From positions 15,566,723 through 15,630,722 of the forward strand of contig NC_084804.1 in NCBI RefSeq assembly GCF_963583255.1: 64,000 bases of DNA, written 5' to 3'. The DNA is from Pyrus communis (taxonomy: Eukaryota; Streptophyta; Magnoliopsida; Rosales; Rosaceae). Of the stretch, positions 1 through 14,135 are shown one piece after another. Position 1 is the first letter of the stretch. Each line of letters starts with the position of its first letter. Under the pieces are notes generated by a model that did not search any database, had not been told where the DNA came from, and saw only the letters and a list, made by a program, of their open reading frames with translations. The position numbers were made by a program, and so were the translations under genes.

Positions 1-1071
1 GGTTGCAATGTGTCATCTAATCTAACTCCATTTACCATTTTTGTTCCAAAAATTACGGTGTTCTGTTGATGACCTCTTTGAAGGGTACTCTAATGGAGAA
101 AATATCGATAAACACTTTTTTATTTTTAAAGAATCTGGTGCAGAATATGCACTTTCTAAGCATAATGATAAACGCAACTCACTTGAGAAACTCTTATTGA
201 AATCCAAATGTTTCATAAAAAACAAAATATTATGTGTTTCTCTAAAAAACACTTTAAAACTCGAAAAGCATATATAACTTTTTTCTGTTAAATGTATCAT
301 AATTCTTTAAAAAAAAAAAAAAAAAAAAAAAAACAAAAACGCTTTAGTCATTCCCCCAATTCTTAACAAACACGAAGTCAACGTCAAGGAGCACAATTAT
401 AAATTTTTAGCAAAACTTTAATTAAATTTGGCTTACAAATTTCATTTTCAGGTGGCAAATTGGAAACGAATGACAAAACTTGTCTGGTTCCCACACTAAT
501 AAAATAATAATTTGAAGGTAGAAGAGAAAGACTTTCTTTTGCTCAGGACAACTTACTATCTAACAATAACAACGTAACCATCACAAAGAGATTCGGTAGT
601 TAGGGACGAATTTTAGATTTCTATTCTGCACCACATGTTTTACGTTCATTTTTTAGCATTGGTGAATCATACGATGATAATCAAGGAAGGCTAAAATATT
701 TTTGTGAGTTTTCCCGACTTTCGAAAGAATAAATTGCTGTGATGAAGCTTACGTCAAACCCTTTTAAAAAAAAAAAACTAATAAAAAGAGCTTGAAAACT
801 TTGAGTTTTAATGATAACGACAAAATAAAGGGTAAAGTAAATAGTACCATAATTGATTTTTTAATGTAAAAATATAATTTTTTAAAAAAAATAAATAGTA
901 CTGTAAGCTTTTCGTTAAAACTCTTAAAAAAAAAAAAAAAAAAAGTAATAACAGCCTGCTCTCAAATTTATTAGTATATTGCGCGCTTTAATTGTTTGCA
1001 TTGAATTGAAATTCTGTGTGCTGACCAAACTGACTTACAAATGGACGCTGAGTGTCTGCCCTTTTTCATTC
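1..1071. other. AT-rich intergenic DNA, no gene seen
   Basis: No open frame here resembles a known protein. The only clear structure is homopolymeric A, near 309-333 and 927-943. The short frames at 22-300 and 41-277 overlap on opposite strands and have no recognisable motif. Confidence 0.6.
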
Positions 1072-1203
1072 ATTTTTATTTATACGGTCACGATTAAGTT
1101 ACGTTAATATTTTATATTAATTTTTTAATATAAATAATAAGATAAAAAATAATAAAAATATAAAATATTGACGTGACTTAATCGTAATCGCATAAATAAA
1201 AAG
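1072..1203. mobile_element. Hairpin MITE upstream of the kinase gene
   Basis: About 45 bases at the left (1073-1117) are repeated in inverted form at the right (1160-1204), around a short AT-only loop, so the whole unit could fold into one hairpin. The arms share a core like ACGATTAAGTTACGTTAATA. A related inner sequence with the ACGTCAACAT core occurs in the element at 16129-16312. No target site duplication could be fixed. It lies about 650 bases upstream of the kinase start codon. Confidence 0.6.
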
Positions 1204-1440
1204 ATACGAAAAAAGTACGGTAACAGTGCGCAGAGAATCTGCCTTCCCTTTACGAGTAATTCCGGCAGTTGACTTGACTTGGAAAGAGAGTCTGGAAATT
1301 CTGCACTACCCGCCACCAAGCTCTTCACCTTCTTCCTTAAGACTCAGTCTTTACTCGCTTTTCTTTTATGCTCAATTGGCTCACAAAAACCACGGCCATA
1401 ACAAAGTCATAGCCTTTTTTTTTCTTCCTTCTGTGGGTAA

Positions 1441-1800
1441 GTGGGGAGAGAGAGAGAGAGAGAGAGGGAGAGAAATATCATTTTAGTGGTTGAAGCTTTC
1501 AGGAGGTAGAATCCAAGAGTAGCCTTTTTTTCTTCTTCTGGGAAACTGGAGGGAGAGAGAGGGAGGGAGGAGAGAGAAACATCGTTTTAGTGGTTGAAGC
1601 TTTCAGGAAGTCTGGGAAACTGGAGAGAGAGAGAGAGGGAGGAGAGAGAAATATCATTTTAGTGGTTGAAGCTTTCAGGAGGTAGAATCCACGAGTAGCC
1701 TTTTTTTCTTCTTCTGGGAAACTGGAGAGAGGGGGGAGAGAGAGAGAAGAGAGAGAGAGAGAGGGAGGAGAGAGAAATATCATTTTAGTGGTTGAAGCTT
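1441..1800 (+). repeat. GA-rich minisatellite in the kinase 5' flank
   Basis: A unit containing TTTTAGTGGTTGAAGCTT, a pyrimidine block (TTTTTTTCTTCTTCTGGGAAACTGG) and a run of GAGA recurs four times. The common core starts near 1480, 1583, 1655 and 1781, so unit lengths differ (about 104, 72 and 126). A (GAA)n tract then runs from about 1820 to the start codon. The array lies just upstream of the kinase start codon, so it probably overlaps the promoter or 5' UTR. Confidence 0.8.
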
Positions 1801-1852
1801 GGAGGAGGTAGAAAGGAGAAAGAAGAAGAAGAAGAAGAAGAAGAAGAAGAAG

Positions 1853-4643
1853 ATGGGGAATTGTTGCGGTTCTCCAGTTGAAAACCCAACACCAGTAACT
1901 ACCGGTGATCTCAGTATAGGTAAAACCCACAATTACTATTTTTATATTTTGTTGTTTTCTTTCACTAGATTTCATAAATTTTTCAACTTTTGATTTGGGT
2001 TTTTGTTGTATTTGATTTTGAGCAACGCCCATCATTAATTGAGCTGCCAATTATGTTTCTAACCTGTGCCATTGACCAGTAATTACTAAATCATGAATAT
2101 TGTGGCTACTGGATTTCAAGTTACTATAATTGGTTCCTGCTGGAATTTGTTGGATTTCTAGGAAAAGCTGATGTTCTTGCTGCATGTCAAATGGGAAAAA
2201 TGAAAAATCCATGGGTTTTAATTTGAATGTTATTTTCTGACTTTGTGCTACTTCTTCAGTGGTCAGCAACTTATCTCAGACAACCAGTAAGAATATCAGC
2301 AACTTATCTCAGACAACCAGTAATAACATCAGCAACTTATCTCGGACAACCAGTAATAACACATCTTCAGGGGAGTGTACTGTATCCCGGAATAGCCAGT
2401 TCTCCGCTGCAAGCGGCGAGGAGGCCAGTGCACATGGGCAGATCTTACCCACCCCAAACTTGAGGATCTTCAGTTATTTGGAGTTGAAGGTTGCAACCAG
2501 AAACTTCAGACCAGATACAGTGCTTGGTGAAGGAGGTTTTGGGATGGTCTTCAAAGGCTGGCTCGAGGACAAGGCGCCGTCCAAGTCAGGAAAATCAACA
2601 GTTATCGCGGTGAAAAAATTGAGTTCTGAGAGCTTGCAAGGATTTGAGGAATGGCAGGTAAATTAGCTGCACCTGAGGGAATTGGTGGTGCTCAATTGTT
2701 TTGTATTAGCACTTGTTCAAGGAAATGAGATCTTAAGGGTTGCAGTTCTGATTAGATATGCTAATCGAAAGTGTAAAGTAAAATACTGATCCTTTACCAA
2801 AATTAAACTGTAAATAACAATTTTTGTAGCTACAATCACTGTGGTATCCACTGACCTTTCGGAGGGCAGAGTGCCGATTGGTTAATGCAGCTGGTGCCCT
2901 GAGTCCACAACAATTTAAGGGAGATATAGAGTTCTGTAGATGATAAAGCAATGCCATGATATGCAGTTTCTTCAAATTTGATTAGGCGATATTGTGGATT
3001 CTAGTTTGAATAAAAAAAAGGCTAAGTCGAGCGACATTATTTTGCCAAACACCCCTCAACTCAAGCCATAATCTCTTTCCTGCATTCTTGGCATGCATTG
3101 CACACACACATAAATATTAGCCCTTGGCAGACTTCTGGCCTGTTTTATCCGTCTTCTGGGAGTATAAAGCAGTGTGTGTCAACTGTCAAGTCAATTTAGT
3201 TAACGCATTGTATCCTTATCCGAGTGTTCTTTGCCGGTGCAGTCAGAGGTGAATTTCTTAGGGCGACTATCTCATCCTAATCTTGTAAAGCTATTTGGAT
3301 ACTGTTGGGAGGATAAGGAGCTGCTTCTTGTTTATGAGTTCATGTCAAAGGGTAGCTTGGAAAACCATCTATTTGGAAGTAAGTAAAGAAGCATAAATAA
3401 GTTTCAAACATTACAAGTTATACATGCGCATCTTCCTGTGTGCAGGCATAAGGTGTTTAGTTTACAAACATAGCAAGTTCGTTCTTCACCTTACACTTCA
3501 TGTTTTCTACTTTTGCAGGGGGATCGGCTGTTCAGCCACTTCCATGGGATACACGGATTAAAGTTGCAATAGGAGCTGCTCGAGGCCTGGAATTCTTGCA
3601 TACATCAGAGAAGCAAGTTATCTATAGAGATTTCAAAGCTTCAAATATACTTCTTGACGGGGTAAAATTCTATTTGATTTATGAACAGTTATCAAGAATT
3701 AAGCTAAGAAACGCTTATACGTTTCATTTTCTTACCATCAAAGTGCTTCTCCGATTGCTCAAGAGATCTTTTTTCATATGTTCAAACCTTACCCATGCCA
3801 CATACTCATTTTTATCCACCATATTGTTGAAATCATTTCTAATTCAAAAGTTGTTGATTGAAAAAAAAAGAGAGACAAATTAGACTTATTTTTTACTTTT
3901 TGTTGTACTGCAGTCATATACTGCCAAGATATCCGACTTTGGCTTGGCGAAAATGGGTCCTTCAGCAAGTCAATCGCACGTGACAACACGGGTTATGGGT
4001 ACATATGGTTATGCTGCTCCTGAGTATGTTGCCACAGGTAATTCTACATAACTTATGGAATTTGTGGGATCCTAACACCAATTGGTGGAAAGGGTCAACT
4101 TTTTGATGCTGGATTGGCAAAGATTTAGGCCAATTACAAAATTCAAGTTCGAGCCATGACATTCCTAGTGCCATGTTTAATTTTACAGGTCATCTGTATG
4201 TGAAAAGCGACGTGTATGGTTTTGGTGTTGTTTTGATCGAGATATTGACCGGCTTGAGGGCCCTTGATACACATCGTCCAAGTGGAAAACAGAACTTAGT
4301 AGACTGGATAAAACCATTTCTTTCAGACAAAAGAAAACTGAAAAGCATTATGGATCCCCAGCTGCAGGGAAGATATCCTTCCAAAGCTGCCTTTCGAATT
4401 TCTCTTCTTTCTCTAAAATGCATCGAATCTGAACACAGAAACCGGCCATCAATGAAAGATGTTGTGGAGACATTGGAACGGATAGAATCGGCTAATGAAC
4501 TTACAAGGGAACCAAGGCCTCGTTCTACTCATCCTATGACTCATCGACAAGGCCAGAAGCCGTTGCATCATCGCTCTCCACTTCACCCCAGGCAAGATGG
4601 ATCTCAAAGCTACCAACAGTCACACCAGGTTCGAGTGAAGTAA
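1853..4643 (+). CDS. PIX13: Receptor-like cytoplasmic kinase, PIX13/CST type
   Basis: This is a serine/threonine kinase of the RLCK-VII (PBL) group, which relays signals from receptor kinases at the plasma membrane. Inferred exons are 1853-1919, 2260-2657, 3243-3378, 3519-3661, 3914-4037 and 4189-4643. All introns are GT-AG and the reading frame is continuous for 440 residues. The N-terminus MGNCCG carries Gly2 for myristoylation and Cys4/Cys5 for palmitoylation, which supports this start. Kinase motifs are complete: GEGGFG loop, ATP-binding Lys141 in IAVKK, catalytic Asp238 in YRDFKASN, Asp256 in DFG, and an APE-type motif AAPEYVATG. The [15 protein letters not shown] and LTGLRALD stretches point to Arabidopsis At2g17220 (PIX13) or the related CAST AWAY. 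Exon 2 holds a threefold 11-residue repeat. The assignment to family is firm; the exact orthologue is from memory. Confidence 0.93.
2262..2360 (+). repeat. Three 33-bp in-frame repeats in kinase exon 2
   Basis: Three consecutive 33-bp units encode variants of [11 protein letters not shown] in the serine/threonine-rich linker before the kinase domain. Since 33 is a multiple of three, gain or loss of a unit would keep the frame. Confidence 0.9.
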
Positions 4644-5399
4644 CTCTAGCACGACTGCTGTCAGGAAATATTGTGTCAAAAAGTTTCGATTTGTTCATTT
4701 ATGTATCTCCTGGGAGGTTAGATTAAGCTTATTGTTGTGTTAAACTGGGTGTGTTCTGTTAGCAGTGACACTGTAATTATTGTTTAGCTTCGGTGATTAA
4801 GCTTCAAAACTTGTAAGCAGAGTAATTAGTTGTCATTTTCTGGAAGGGAAATTTACCCTTCCATTTTGTTATCAAGTTTAAAGGTTCAAGGACAAAATAT
4901 TTTACTGTCAGTTTACCTTTTGTAGTTTAAATTTGTAATGTTGGTATTACAGCAACTTCAGTACAAATCATGTAAAATATAGAGACGTTACATTAATTTA
5001 ACAATGGTGATGTTTACACTAGTTGTTATTAGAATGCTACTTTGAGTTATGCATTTAAAATAAGTGTAAACGTACGGACTAGCTCATAATTCGAGGTGTA
5101 CAATGGGCGAAGTCAACACAAATATAACATGAGTACAGGCCGTTTTAAGTGCGTCATGCACAATACACAAATGGTATTTGCTACTTAAATAGATTCTCTC
5201 ACTTTATGATTTAGACTAGATATTAGTTAGTTATCTGAAACATTGTCATGCGATTACATTTTGTATCCCATTAGTACACATATGATGTTCATTTAGTGCC
5301 CGTGCATTTAGTGCCCAATCAATTATATGTTTTCTTTTAACTTGATTCAATTTATTAGTAAAATGGCACGCACAATCCTTCAAATCCTTCATATCTTGT
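4644..5399. other. Kinase 3' flank, no gene seen
   Basis: The first few hundred bases are probably the kinase 3' UTR. The rest is AT-rich DNA without a recognisable frame. Confidence 0.5.
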
Positions 5400-5401
5400 A
5401 G

Positions 5402-5605
5402 TGCAGTTGTATACTGTCAAGATATCTGAATTTGGCTTGGTCAAGATGAATAATTCAGCTAGTCAATCACATGTGACAACGTGATACATATGATTATATT
5501 GTTTCCGAATATGTTCCCACGTGTAATTATATGTAACTTATGGAATTTGAGGACTCCTAATAAAACCAATTGTTGGTAAGGCTCAAATTTTTAACATCGG
5601 TTCTT
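5402..5605 (+). pseudogene. Decayed copy of kinase exon 5 and following intron
   Basis: The sequence parallels 3905-4110 of the kinase gene almost base for base. It carries the splice-acceptor region, then coding for the stretch around the DFG motif (here ISEFGLVK, so Asp is changed to Glu), the SQSHVTT segment, the EYVAT-like end and about 80 bases of the following intron. An internal deletion after the VTT codons and a TGA break the frame. No other kinase exon is found beside it, so it is an isolated partial duplication and not a second gene. Confidence 0.85.
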
Positions 5606-6860
5606 GTTCTACTTATCATATGGCTCATCTTCAGGCTAGAAGCCGTCCCATTTTTAATCATTTCGTGTCATGGTTGTCCCACTTTAAACGAGTCGTAATA
5701 TTGTACAACTTGAACTATAAATAAGAAATGTCTAAATTAGAATCTCCTGCATTTTTTAATACTTTTAGATTAAACATTGGTTCAATTTTAAGATTTGATT
5801 AAGCTGTCTTAAACAATAGCCACCTTAAACAATAGCCACATCAGCATTTTTACATTTACTTAAATTACATGTCATTATTGTATTTTTTAAATTAAAATGC
5901 TAATTATTGAATTTTAAATATATTCTTTTAGATTGATATTTCTTTGTACGTGACCTTTATTTTAGGAAGTAGTTTCTGGTTTGTTGCATTTGATGAGAAC
6001 CTGGATTTCTCTCCCATGTTTGATTTTGTGATCTTCCATTTTTGAATTTTGAATGGGTTTATCCAATTCAATTAATGGTTGTTTTCACAATTTTATCTTG
6101 TTATCATTTGAGATAATTAGACGTATATGTAATCTACTATTTACTCTTAGTTTTCGGCAACTTAATGCTGGTACGTTTTGCTATTTACTCTCAGTTTTCG
6201 GTGGCTTAATGTTAGTACGTTGAGCAGGTTTCATCAATATTCTTTACTGCTTCAGGTGTTATCAAGAGGCTGGTACATTGATCCATCTTCTTAGTCTTTT
6301 AGTAGTTTATGTAAATACAAAATTGCTCTAAATTATTACTTCATAAAGAAAAGCTACGTTCTTTGCCTACTAAAGCTATGATCATTTGCAAATTTTAATT
6401 TGTGGAGAGGGTTTTTTATTCGGCAATTTTTTGAATTTTGAAATTCAAAGATAAAGATGATATGTACCTCATTAGTTTTCCAAATTGCAAATAAAGATGA
6501 TATGTATCCCATTAATTTTCAGGTTTTGTTTCTATTTGGATCCCTCCTGGCGTTGGAACGTTGGAAAAAGAAAAACGAAAAAAAGGCAAAAAAATTGGAG
6601 AAACTCAAAAAGCAAAAATTGCCGAGTTGTTTGTGATAAACCAAAGAAGCCTGGATCAACTATGCTTGCTGCTACAGTATAATCTTGCTGTGATATTGTT
6701 GTTGCTGTTTAGTCCACTATGGATAAGGAGTTCGAGACTTATATTGAATTGTAATTTGCGTATGTCTTGTATATTAGTACAAGGATTAGGAGTTTACAAA
6801 AATCTGTTCTTCATTGTATCTTTCAGTTTATTCTTTGATCTTTTTTTTGTTTTGTTGAAA
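5606..6860. other. AT-rich spacer, no supported gene
   Basis: Two short near-repeats are visible: CTATTTACTCTYAGTTTTCGG near 6138 and 6181, and AAATAAAGATGATATGTA near 6450 and 6490. A lysine-rich frame at about 6560-6680 has no start or splice context that I can support. Confidence 0.45.
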
Positions 6861-7231
6861 ATAAATATAAACGTACCGATAATATATATAAACGTATCAA
6901 ATACGTACCAAGAAGATATATAATGTAACATACCAAATATGTTTTTTTTAAATAAATATAAACATACCAAAAATATATAAATTTACCAAATACATACGAA
7001 AAAGAAATACAAACGTACAAAATACGTACCAAGAAGATATATAAAAATAACGTACCAAATACGTATATGAAGAAATATATGTACCAATTTTTTTTAAAAT
7101 AAATATAAACGTACCATAAAGATATATAAACGTACCAAATGCATACAAAAAAGAATACAAACATACCAAATATGTACCAAGAAGATATATTAAGTAACGT
7201 ATCGAATATGTACCAAGAAGAAATATACGTT
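6861..7231. repeat. Degenerate ACGTACCAAATACGTACC tandem repeat
   Basis: Loosely repeated units of 30-45 bases contain ACGTACCAAATACGTACC, AAGAAGATATATAA and AAATAAATATAAACGTACC. The region is open on the minus strand for long distances only because the repeat lacks stop codons in those frames. The predicted peptides are Tyr/Phe-rich and not a real protein. Confidence 0.75.
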
Positions 7232-7465
7232 TCATGTGTCATTTGAAAGACTTTTTATTGAAATTGAATACTACAATATTTATCTACAAGATTTTAGGAG
7301 TTTATATATAGTATTTAAGAATTAAAAGGTATATTAAATATAATGGCAAGTCACGTTCATGTGTACTTTGAAAGACTTTTTATTGAAATTAAATTCTACA
7401 ATATTTATCTACAAGATTTTAAGAGTTTGGTGTATTATTTAGGAATTAAAAAGTATATTTATATA
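7232..7465. repeat. Direct repeat of about 110 bp
   Basis: Two adjacent copies start near 7232 and 7357. They share CATGTGT, then TTTGAAAGACTTTTTATTGAAATT, then a TACAATATTTATCTACAAGATTTTA block. They differ at scattered positions and by small indels. Confidence 0.8.
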
Positions 7466-7876
7466 ATGGCAAGTTGGGTAATTTTACATTATAAAAAAGG
7501 CTACATGTCATACCTAAATTCTAGAAAAATGTTTAATCAAAACTTTAAAAGACATAAATATTTAATCTCAAAATTTTAAAAATTAGGCATCTGTATTCAA
7601 ACGCCCTATGTTTGAACCACTAAGTTTGTTTATGCCTATAAATTTAAATATCTAACTCAAATTATAGCTCAGGAACTATACACGTGACGAATATAAAAAT
7701 TAAAATTAAGAGGTATAATTGCCTAAAAAATATTTAAAAACTAAAAGGGTAAATCGGCGAAAACATCAAATTAAAAAAGGAGCAGGACGGCATGTCGTCG
7801 AGTGAATGGGAATTCAGAAATAGAGGCGACGATCTCTCTCTTTCTGTCCATCTGTCTCTCTGTCTGTACATCGGCA
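7466..7876. other. Promoter and 5' UTR side of the GAUT gene
   Basis: AT-rich up to about 7780, then pyrimidine-rich CTCTCTCTTTCTGTC-like sequence typical of plant 5' leaders just before the start codon at 7877. No TATA box could be chosen with confidence. Confidence 0.4.
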
Positions 7877-10800
7877 ATGGAAGTTCTTCCGAGAACGTCG
7901 GCTAGCTTCGCTTCTCTGCTTATCCTCTGCATCTCATTGGTAACAAGTTTACTCTCTCTGTGATTTTCTAGGGTTTTTTTGTTTCTATGGCGGATCGATT
8001 TCCATAACTTCCAGTCGCAGATCCCTCTTTATTATGCATATAATCCGCTAATTATTCATCTAATTGTATTAGTCGAGACCGATAGCTCAGATTCTGCTGT
8101 ATTCTCTGATTGAATGATTAGTGCTAATCTCGGTTTAGTGATTAGTGTTATACCGTTGGATCATTCACTTATATGAGCAGTTTCTGGTTATGCATCAATT
8201 TATTTCAGATTCGGTATTAAGTTCTGCTTTTGATGAATCAATTAATTCAGGTTGCCTTCCACTGTGACCTAGTTGGAGCAGATGTATCTGATGCTACAAC
8301 GCGGTATGTCCCGCTTTGTTCTTGGTTTTACGGAATTGCTTCTGTTGTTTTTGTTTCAATTTTTTTTCTCTTATTGTTTTAATTATTGTTAGTGATTTTA
8401 ATTCAGACAAAGAGATATCAGTAAATACCGATCGCTATGTGACTGCGAGCAATGTCGAGATAGCAAGGTTTGTATCCCGTCTTTCCTCATTTAATGTTAA
8501 TTTAGTAACTATGCATTTGTGGTGATGCTAGTTTAGTTGTACCAGCCTGTAGGAAACACACATGTTTAGTCGCCTATGTTCGTTTTGCTTTCATGGCCTT
8601 GCATCCAGTTGTGTTATATTTTTTATTTGTTGAGAGAGTTCTTAGTTTGGAAACATTTGGGGCCATTTAGAAAAGGACAACGAAATGGAACCTAAGTTGG
8701 GAATTATAGTTTCTGCATAGCTTCTCGGAATTAGTTATATAGATTACTAGATATTTATTTTATGAGAAAAGTTATCCTTTGTCATTTTCTTGATGATCTA
8801 GGAAAATACATTACACGGAAGGATATTTCCAGAGGAATTTTATTTGATCTACAATCGTTTAAGTTACCTTACTGGGTTGATATATGAGAGATAGATTGAT
8901 CGCTGAAGTGATATAGAATGACTGGTAGAATTCATATGATTGGTAGAGTAGAGTAGATTGATCGCTGAAGTGATATGATCTGTGACTGACACCCACAAAC
9001 CCTTCATTCATATGTTTATCTTTATCGTCAATTGAAGTGGCTATGTAAACATCTCATATTGCCAAATCTTTACTATATGCTGGCTGAGCAGGGAGAGGGT
9101 GCATCTTCCGTTATTGGAGCCAGCACTGTTCCAGATGAAAAGGTAATTGATAACGGGTACTTTTTCTTTATGTTTGGAGTATATGCCATTGGTACTTATG
9201 TCTTTTATCCCATCCTGAACAGAATATTGACATAATTGCAACATACAGCAACAATCTTGGAGCTGTGCAAAGTGGTAGGGTTAGAATGGGGGACCTATCT
9301 GCTTCCTGGGTCTTGGAAAATCCTATTGATGGAAAGCAGGAACATCCAAAGAGTTTTCAGGTATTGAATATTCAGTTTCTAATCATAGCTGAAGGAAATG
9401 AGGGTCGCATAGATTGAAATTTCACAACTTCTACGTATCTATTTGTCACAGGCTCTTAGTTGAACTGGATTGGAGTTGTGATAGAAACATGATAGGAAAT
9501 TAACTTAGTTAATGCTACTTTCCAGATGGTGGAGGATTCATCTCAATCTGGAATGATATTTGAAGAAAAGACTCAGCATCCTACAGATGATCATCAATCT
9601 GGAGAAGGTGAACTCCCATATCCTCGCCTATCATCAATGAGCCCAGTGAAGCTCAAGCGTCGGGTGAATTGTCAAATGCTTCTTGTTTTACTTCACTCTA
9701 TTCATTTTGTTCAGTTGGGTTTGAATTCTGAACGTTTTCCTGGCCCATTAGGTAATGCGGCAAGAAAGGAGGAATCTTCGGACCGCAGAGTTGATAGGAA
9801 AAGATACAGAAGCTAATAACCAGATGGCTGCAGCAGCAATTGAACGATCAAATGACTTTGACCCCCTAGTCAAGGGAAAGTACAGCATATGGAGGAGTGA
9901 TTATGAAAGCCCAAATTCTGATTCAACCTTGAAACTTATGCAGGACCAGATCATAATGGCCAAAGCTTACGCAAACATTGCCAAGTCTAAGAATGAAACC
10001 GATCTTTTTAATTCTCTCATGAAACACTTTAAACTCAGTCAGCATGCTATTGGAGAAGCAAGTTCAGACCTTGAGCTTCATTCAAGGTTTTTCTATTCCT
10101 TAACTGCTTGCAAGCTTACCAGGGTCAGTTTTGATTTTTCATGCAGAGTTTTAATTTCATTTCTTTTTTCTTTTACCAGTGCATTTAATCGAGCAAAAGC
10201 AATGGGCCGTGTTCTCTCCGCGGCAAAGGACAAACTATATGACTGCCTCACTGTGGAAAGGAAGTTAAGAGCCATGCTTCAGTCAACTGAAGAGAAAGTA
10301 AATGATTTGAAGAAAAAGAGTGCATTCTTGATTCAGCTTGCTGCAAAAATAGTCCCTAAACCATTACATTGCCTTCCTCTACAACTTACATCTGACTATT
10401 TCTTGTTGGGTTATCATAATAGAGAGGATGCAAACAAAGAAAAGCTTGAGGATCCTTCTCTCTACCACTATGCCATATTTTCTGATAATGTTTTAGCAAC
10501 ATCAGTGGTTGTTAATTCTACCGTAGTGCATGCGAAGGAACCCAACAAGCATGTTTTTCATGTAGTCACTGACAAACTAAATTATGCTGCTATGAGAATG
10601 TGGTTTATTGTCAACCCTCCTGCAGGAGGAGCAACAGTCCAGGTTGAAAACATTGATGATTTCAAGTGGCTGAATTCTTCTTCGTGTTCTGTTCTCCGTC
10701 AGCTTGAATCTGCCAGACTTCAAGAATATTATTTCAAGGCAAATGATCCTTCTTCCCTCTCTATTGGTTCTGACCATCTCAAATATCGGAATCCAAAATA

Positions 10801-11515
10801 TTTGTCCCTGCTGAATCATCTGAGATTCTATCTTCCGGATGTTTACCCGAAGCTGGATAAGATTCTATTTCTGGATGATGATATTGTCATTCAGAAGGAT
10901 TTGACACCTCTTTGGTCTGTTGATCTTCACGGGAATGTAAATGGTGCAGTAGAGACCTGTAAAGAGAGCTTCCATCGGTATGATAAATATCTCAACTTCT
11001 CAAATCCATTAATCTCTGCGAACTTCGATCCCCATGCTTGTGGCTGGGCGTACGGCATGAATATCTTCGACTTGAAGGAGTGGAGGAAGCGAAACATCAC
11101 TGGAATATATCATCGTTGGCAAGACATGGTAAAATTCATCACCTTTTCCGTTCTTCCCATTATTTTCCATTTTTCATTCTCAAGTTCTTAAGATATTCCC
11201 AATTAAGAAACTGTAACTGATGGAAGAACTGTTTTGCAGAATGAAGATAGAACTCTTTGGAAACTTGGGACATTGCCACCAGGACTTATAACTTTTTACA
11301 ACCTGACCTATCCGCTGGATCGGGGTTGGCATGCGTTGGGACTCGGCTATGACCCAGCCCTCAACCAAACAGCGATAAAGAATGCAGCTGTGATCCATTA
11401 CAACGGAAACTACAAGCCATGGTTGGATCTGGCTATTTCAAAATACAAGGCATACTGGTCAAAATATGTAATGTTTGATAACCCTTACCTTCGACTTTGT
11501 AGAATCAGTGAATAA
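7877..11515 (+). CDS. GAUT3: Alpha-1,4-galacturonosyltransferase, GAUT3 type
   Basis: A Golgi family GT8 enzyme expected to transfer galacturonic acid from UDP-GalA to pectic homogalacturonan. Inferred exons: 7877-7939, 8251-8303, 8407-8467, 9092-9142, 9223-9360, 9526-9663, 9752-10086, 10180-11128 and 11240-11515, giving 687 residues, close to Arabidopsis GAUT3. An N-terminal hydrophobic stretch (about residues 9-25) fits a type II membrane anchor. The stem includes KYSIWRSDYESPNSDSTLKL, a GAUT3-like signature. The GT8 domain shows HVFHVVTDKLNYAAM, the metal-binding Asp512-514 in LFLDDDIV, ACGWAYGMN and the C-terminal HYNGNYKPWLD. Exon 3 was started at 8407 because the alternative acceptor at 8393 breaks the frame into exon 4. 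The 93-base intron 10087-10179 has no stop and is divisible by three. Confidence 0.93.
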
Positions 11516-12026
11516 AAACCTACCCTCCCCCCACCACACACACACGCTCTTGTAATATTCGTCGTCGGAAGAAGAAATGGAAATTCGAAATTCTTTATTT
11601 CGTTCGGAGGCGTTGCCATTGTAGTCTAGGAAGAGAAGATATTTTTGCAGATTGGAAACCGTACTTATTATTTGGGAGTGCTATTAACAGCTTCCAAAAT
11701 CTAATCCATAGTCTCGAGTGTGAAAAATTGCCGAAAATCATATTAAGAAATACACTTTTTATCATATGCTCGTTGATGGTTATGGTAGTTCTCTTTTCTG
11801 TTGTTTCTATGCTGGCTGCTGAACGTAAATAGTCATTTTTTTTTTCACATTTTTCTGTTGATACAAATGAGATTGGGGGAGGGGAAATTGAACACAGGAT
11901 CGCTGTTACTAATTCACTAATATTATAGAACATATATATATATATATAATTATATTATTAATATTTAATACTTTACGTTCATAAAATATTAATCATATCA
12001 TAACATCACGTGATGATGACCGCTAC
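11516..12026. other. GAUT 3' flank
   Basis: It contains a short CA-rich run near 11533-11545 and an AT microsatellite near 11932-11950. No gene is supported here. Confidence 0.5.

Positions 12027-14135
<2,109 letters not shown>

Noticed and set aside
1499..2050. 183-codon minus-strand frame rich in Ser/Leu/Pro
   Set aside because: It is the antisense reading of the GA-rich minisatellite and of kinase exon 1, with no recognisable domain.
6561..6680. Lysine-rich frame (LEKEKRKK-like), perhaps the N-terminus of a valyl-tRNA synthetase
   Set aside because: The similarity rests on low-complexity Lys/Glu only; no catalytic motif or neighbouring exon was found.
6823..7242. 139-codon minus-strand Tyr/Phe-rich frame
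   Set aside because: It reads through the ACGTACC repeat; the overlapping second frame is equally long and equally repetitive, so neither is likely to be a protein.
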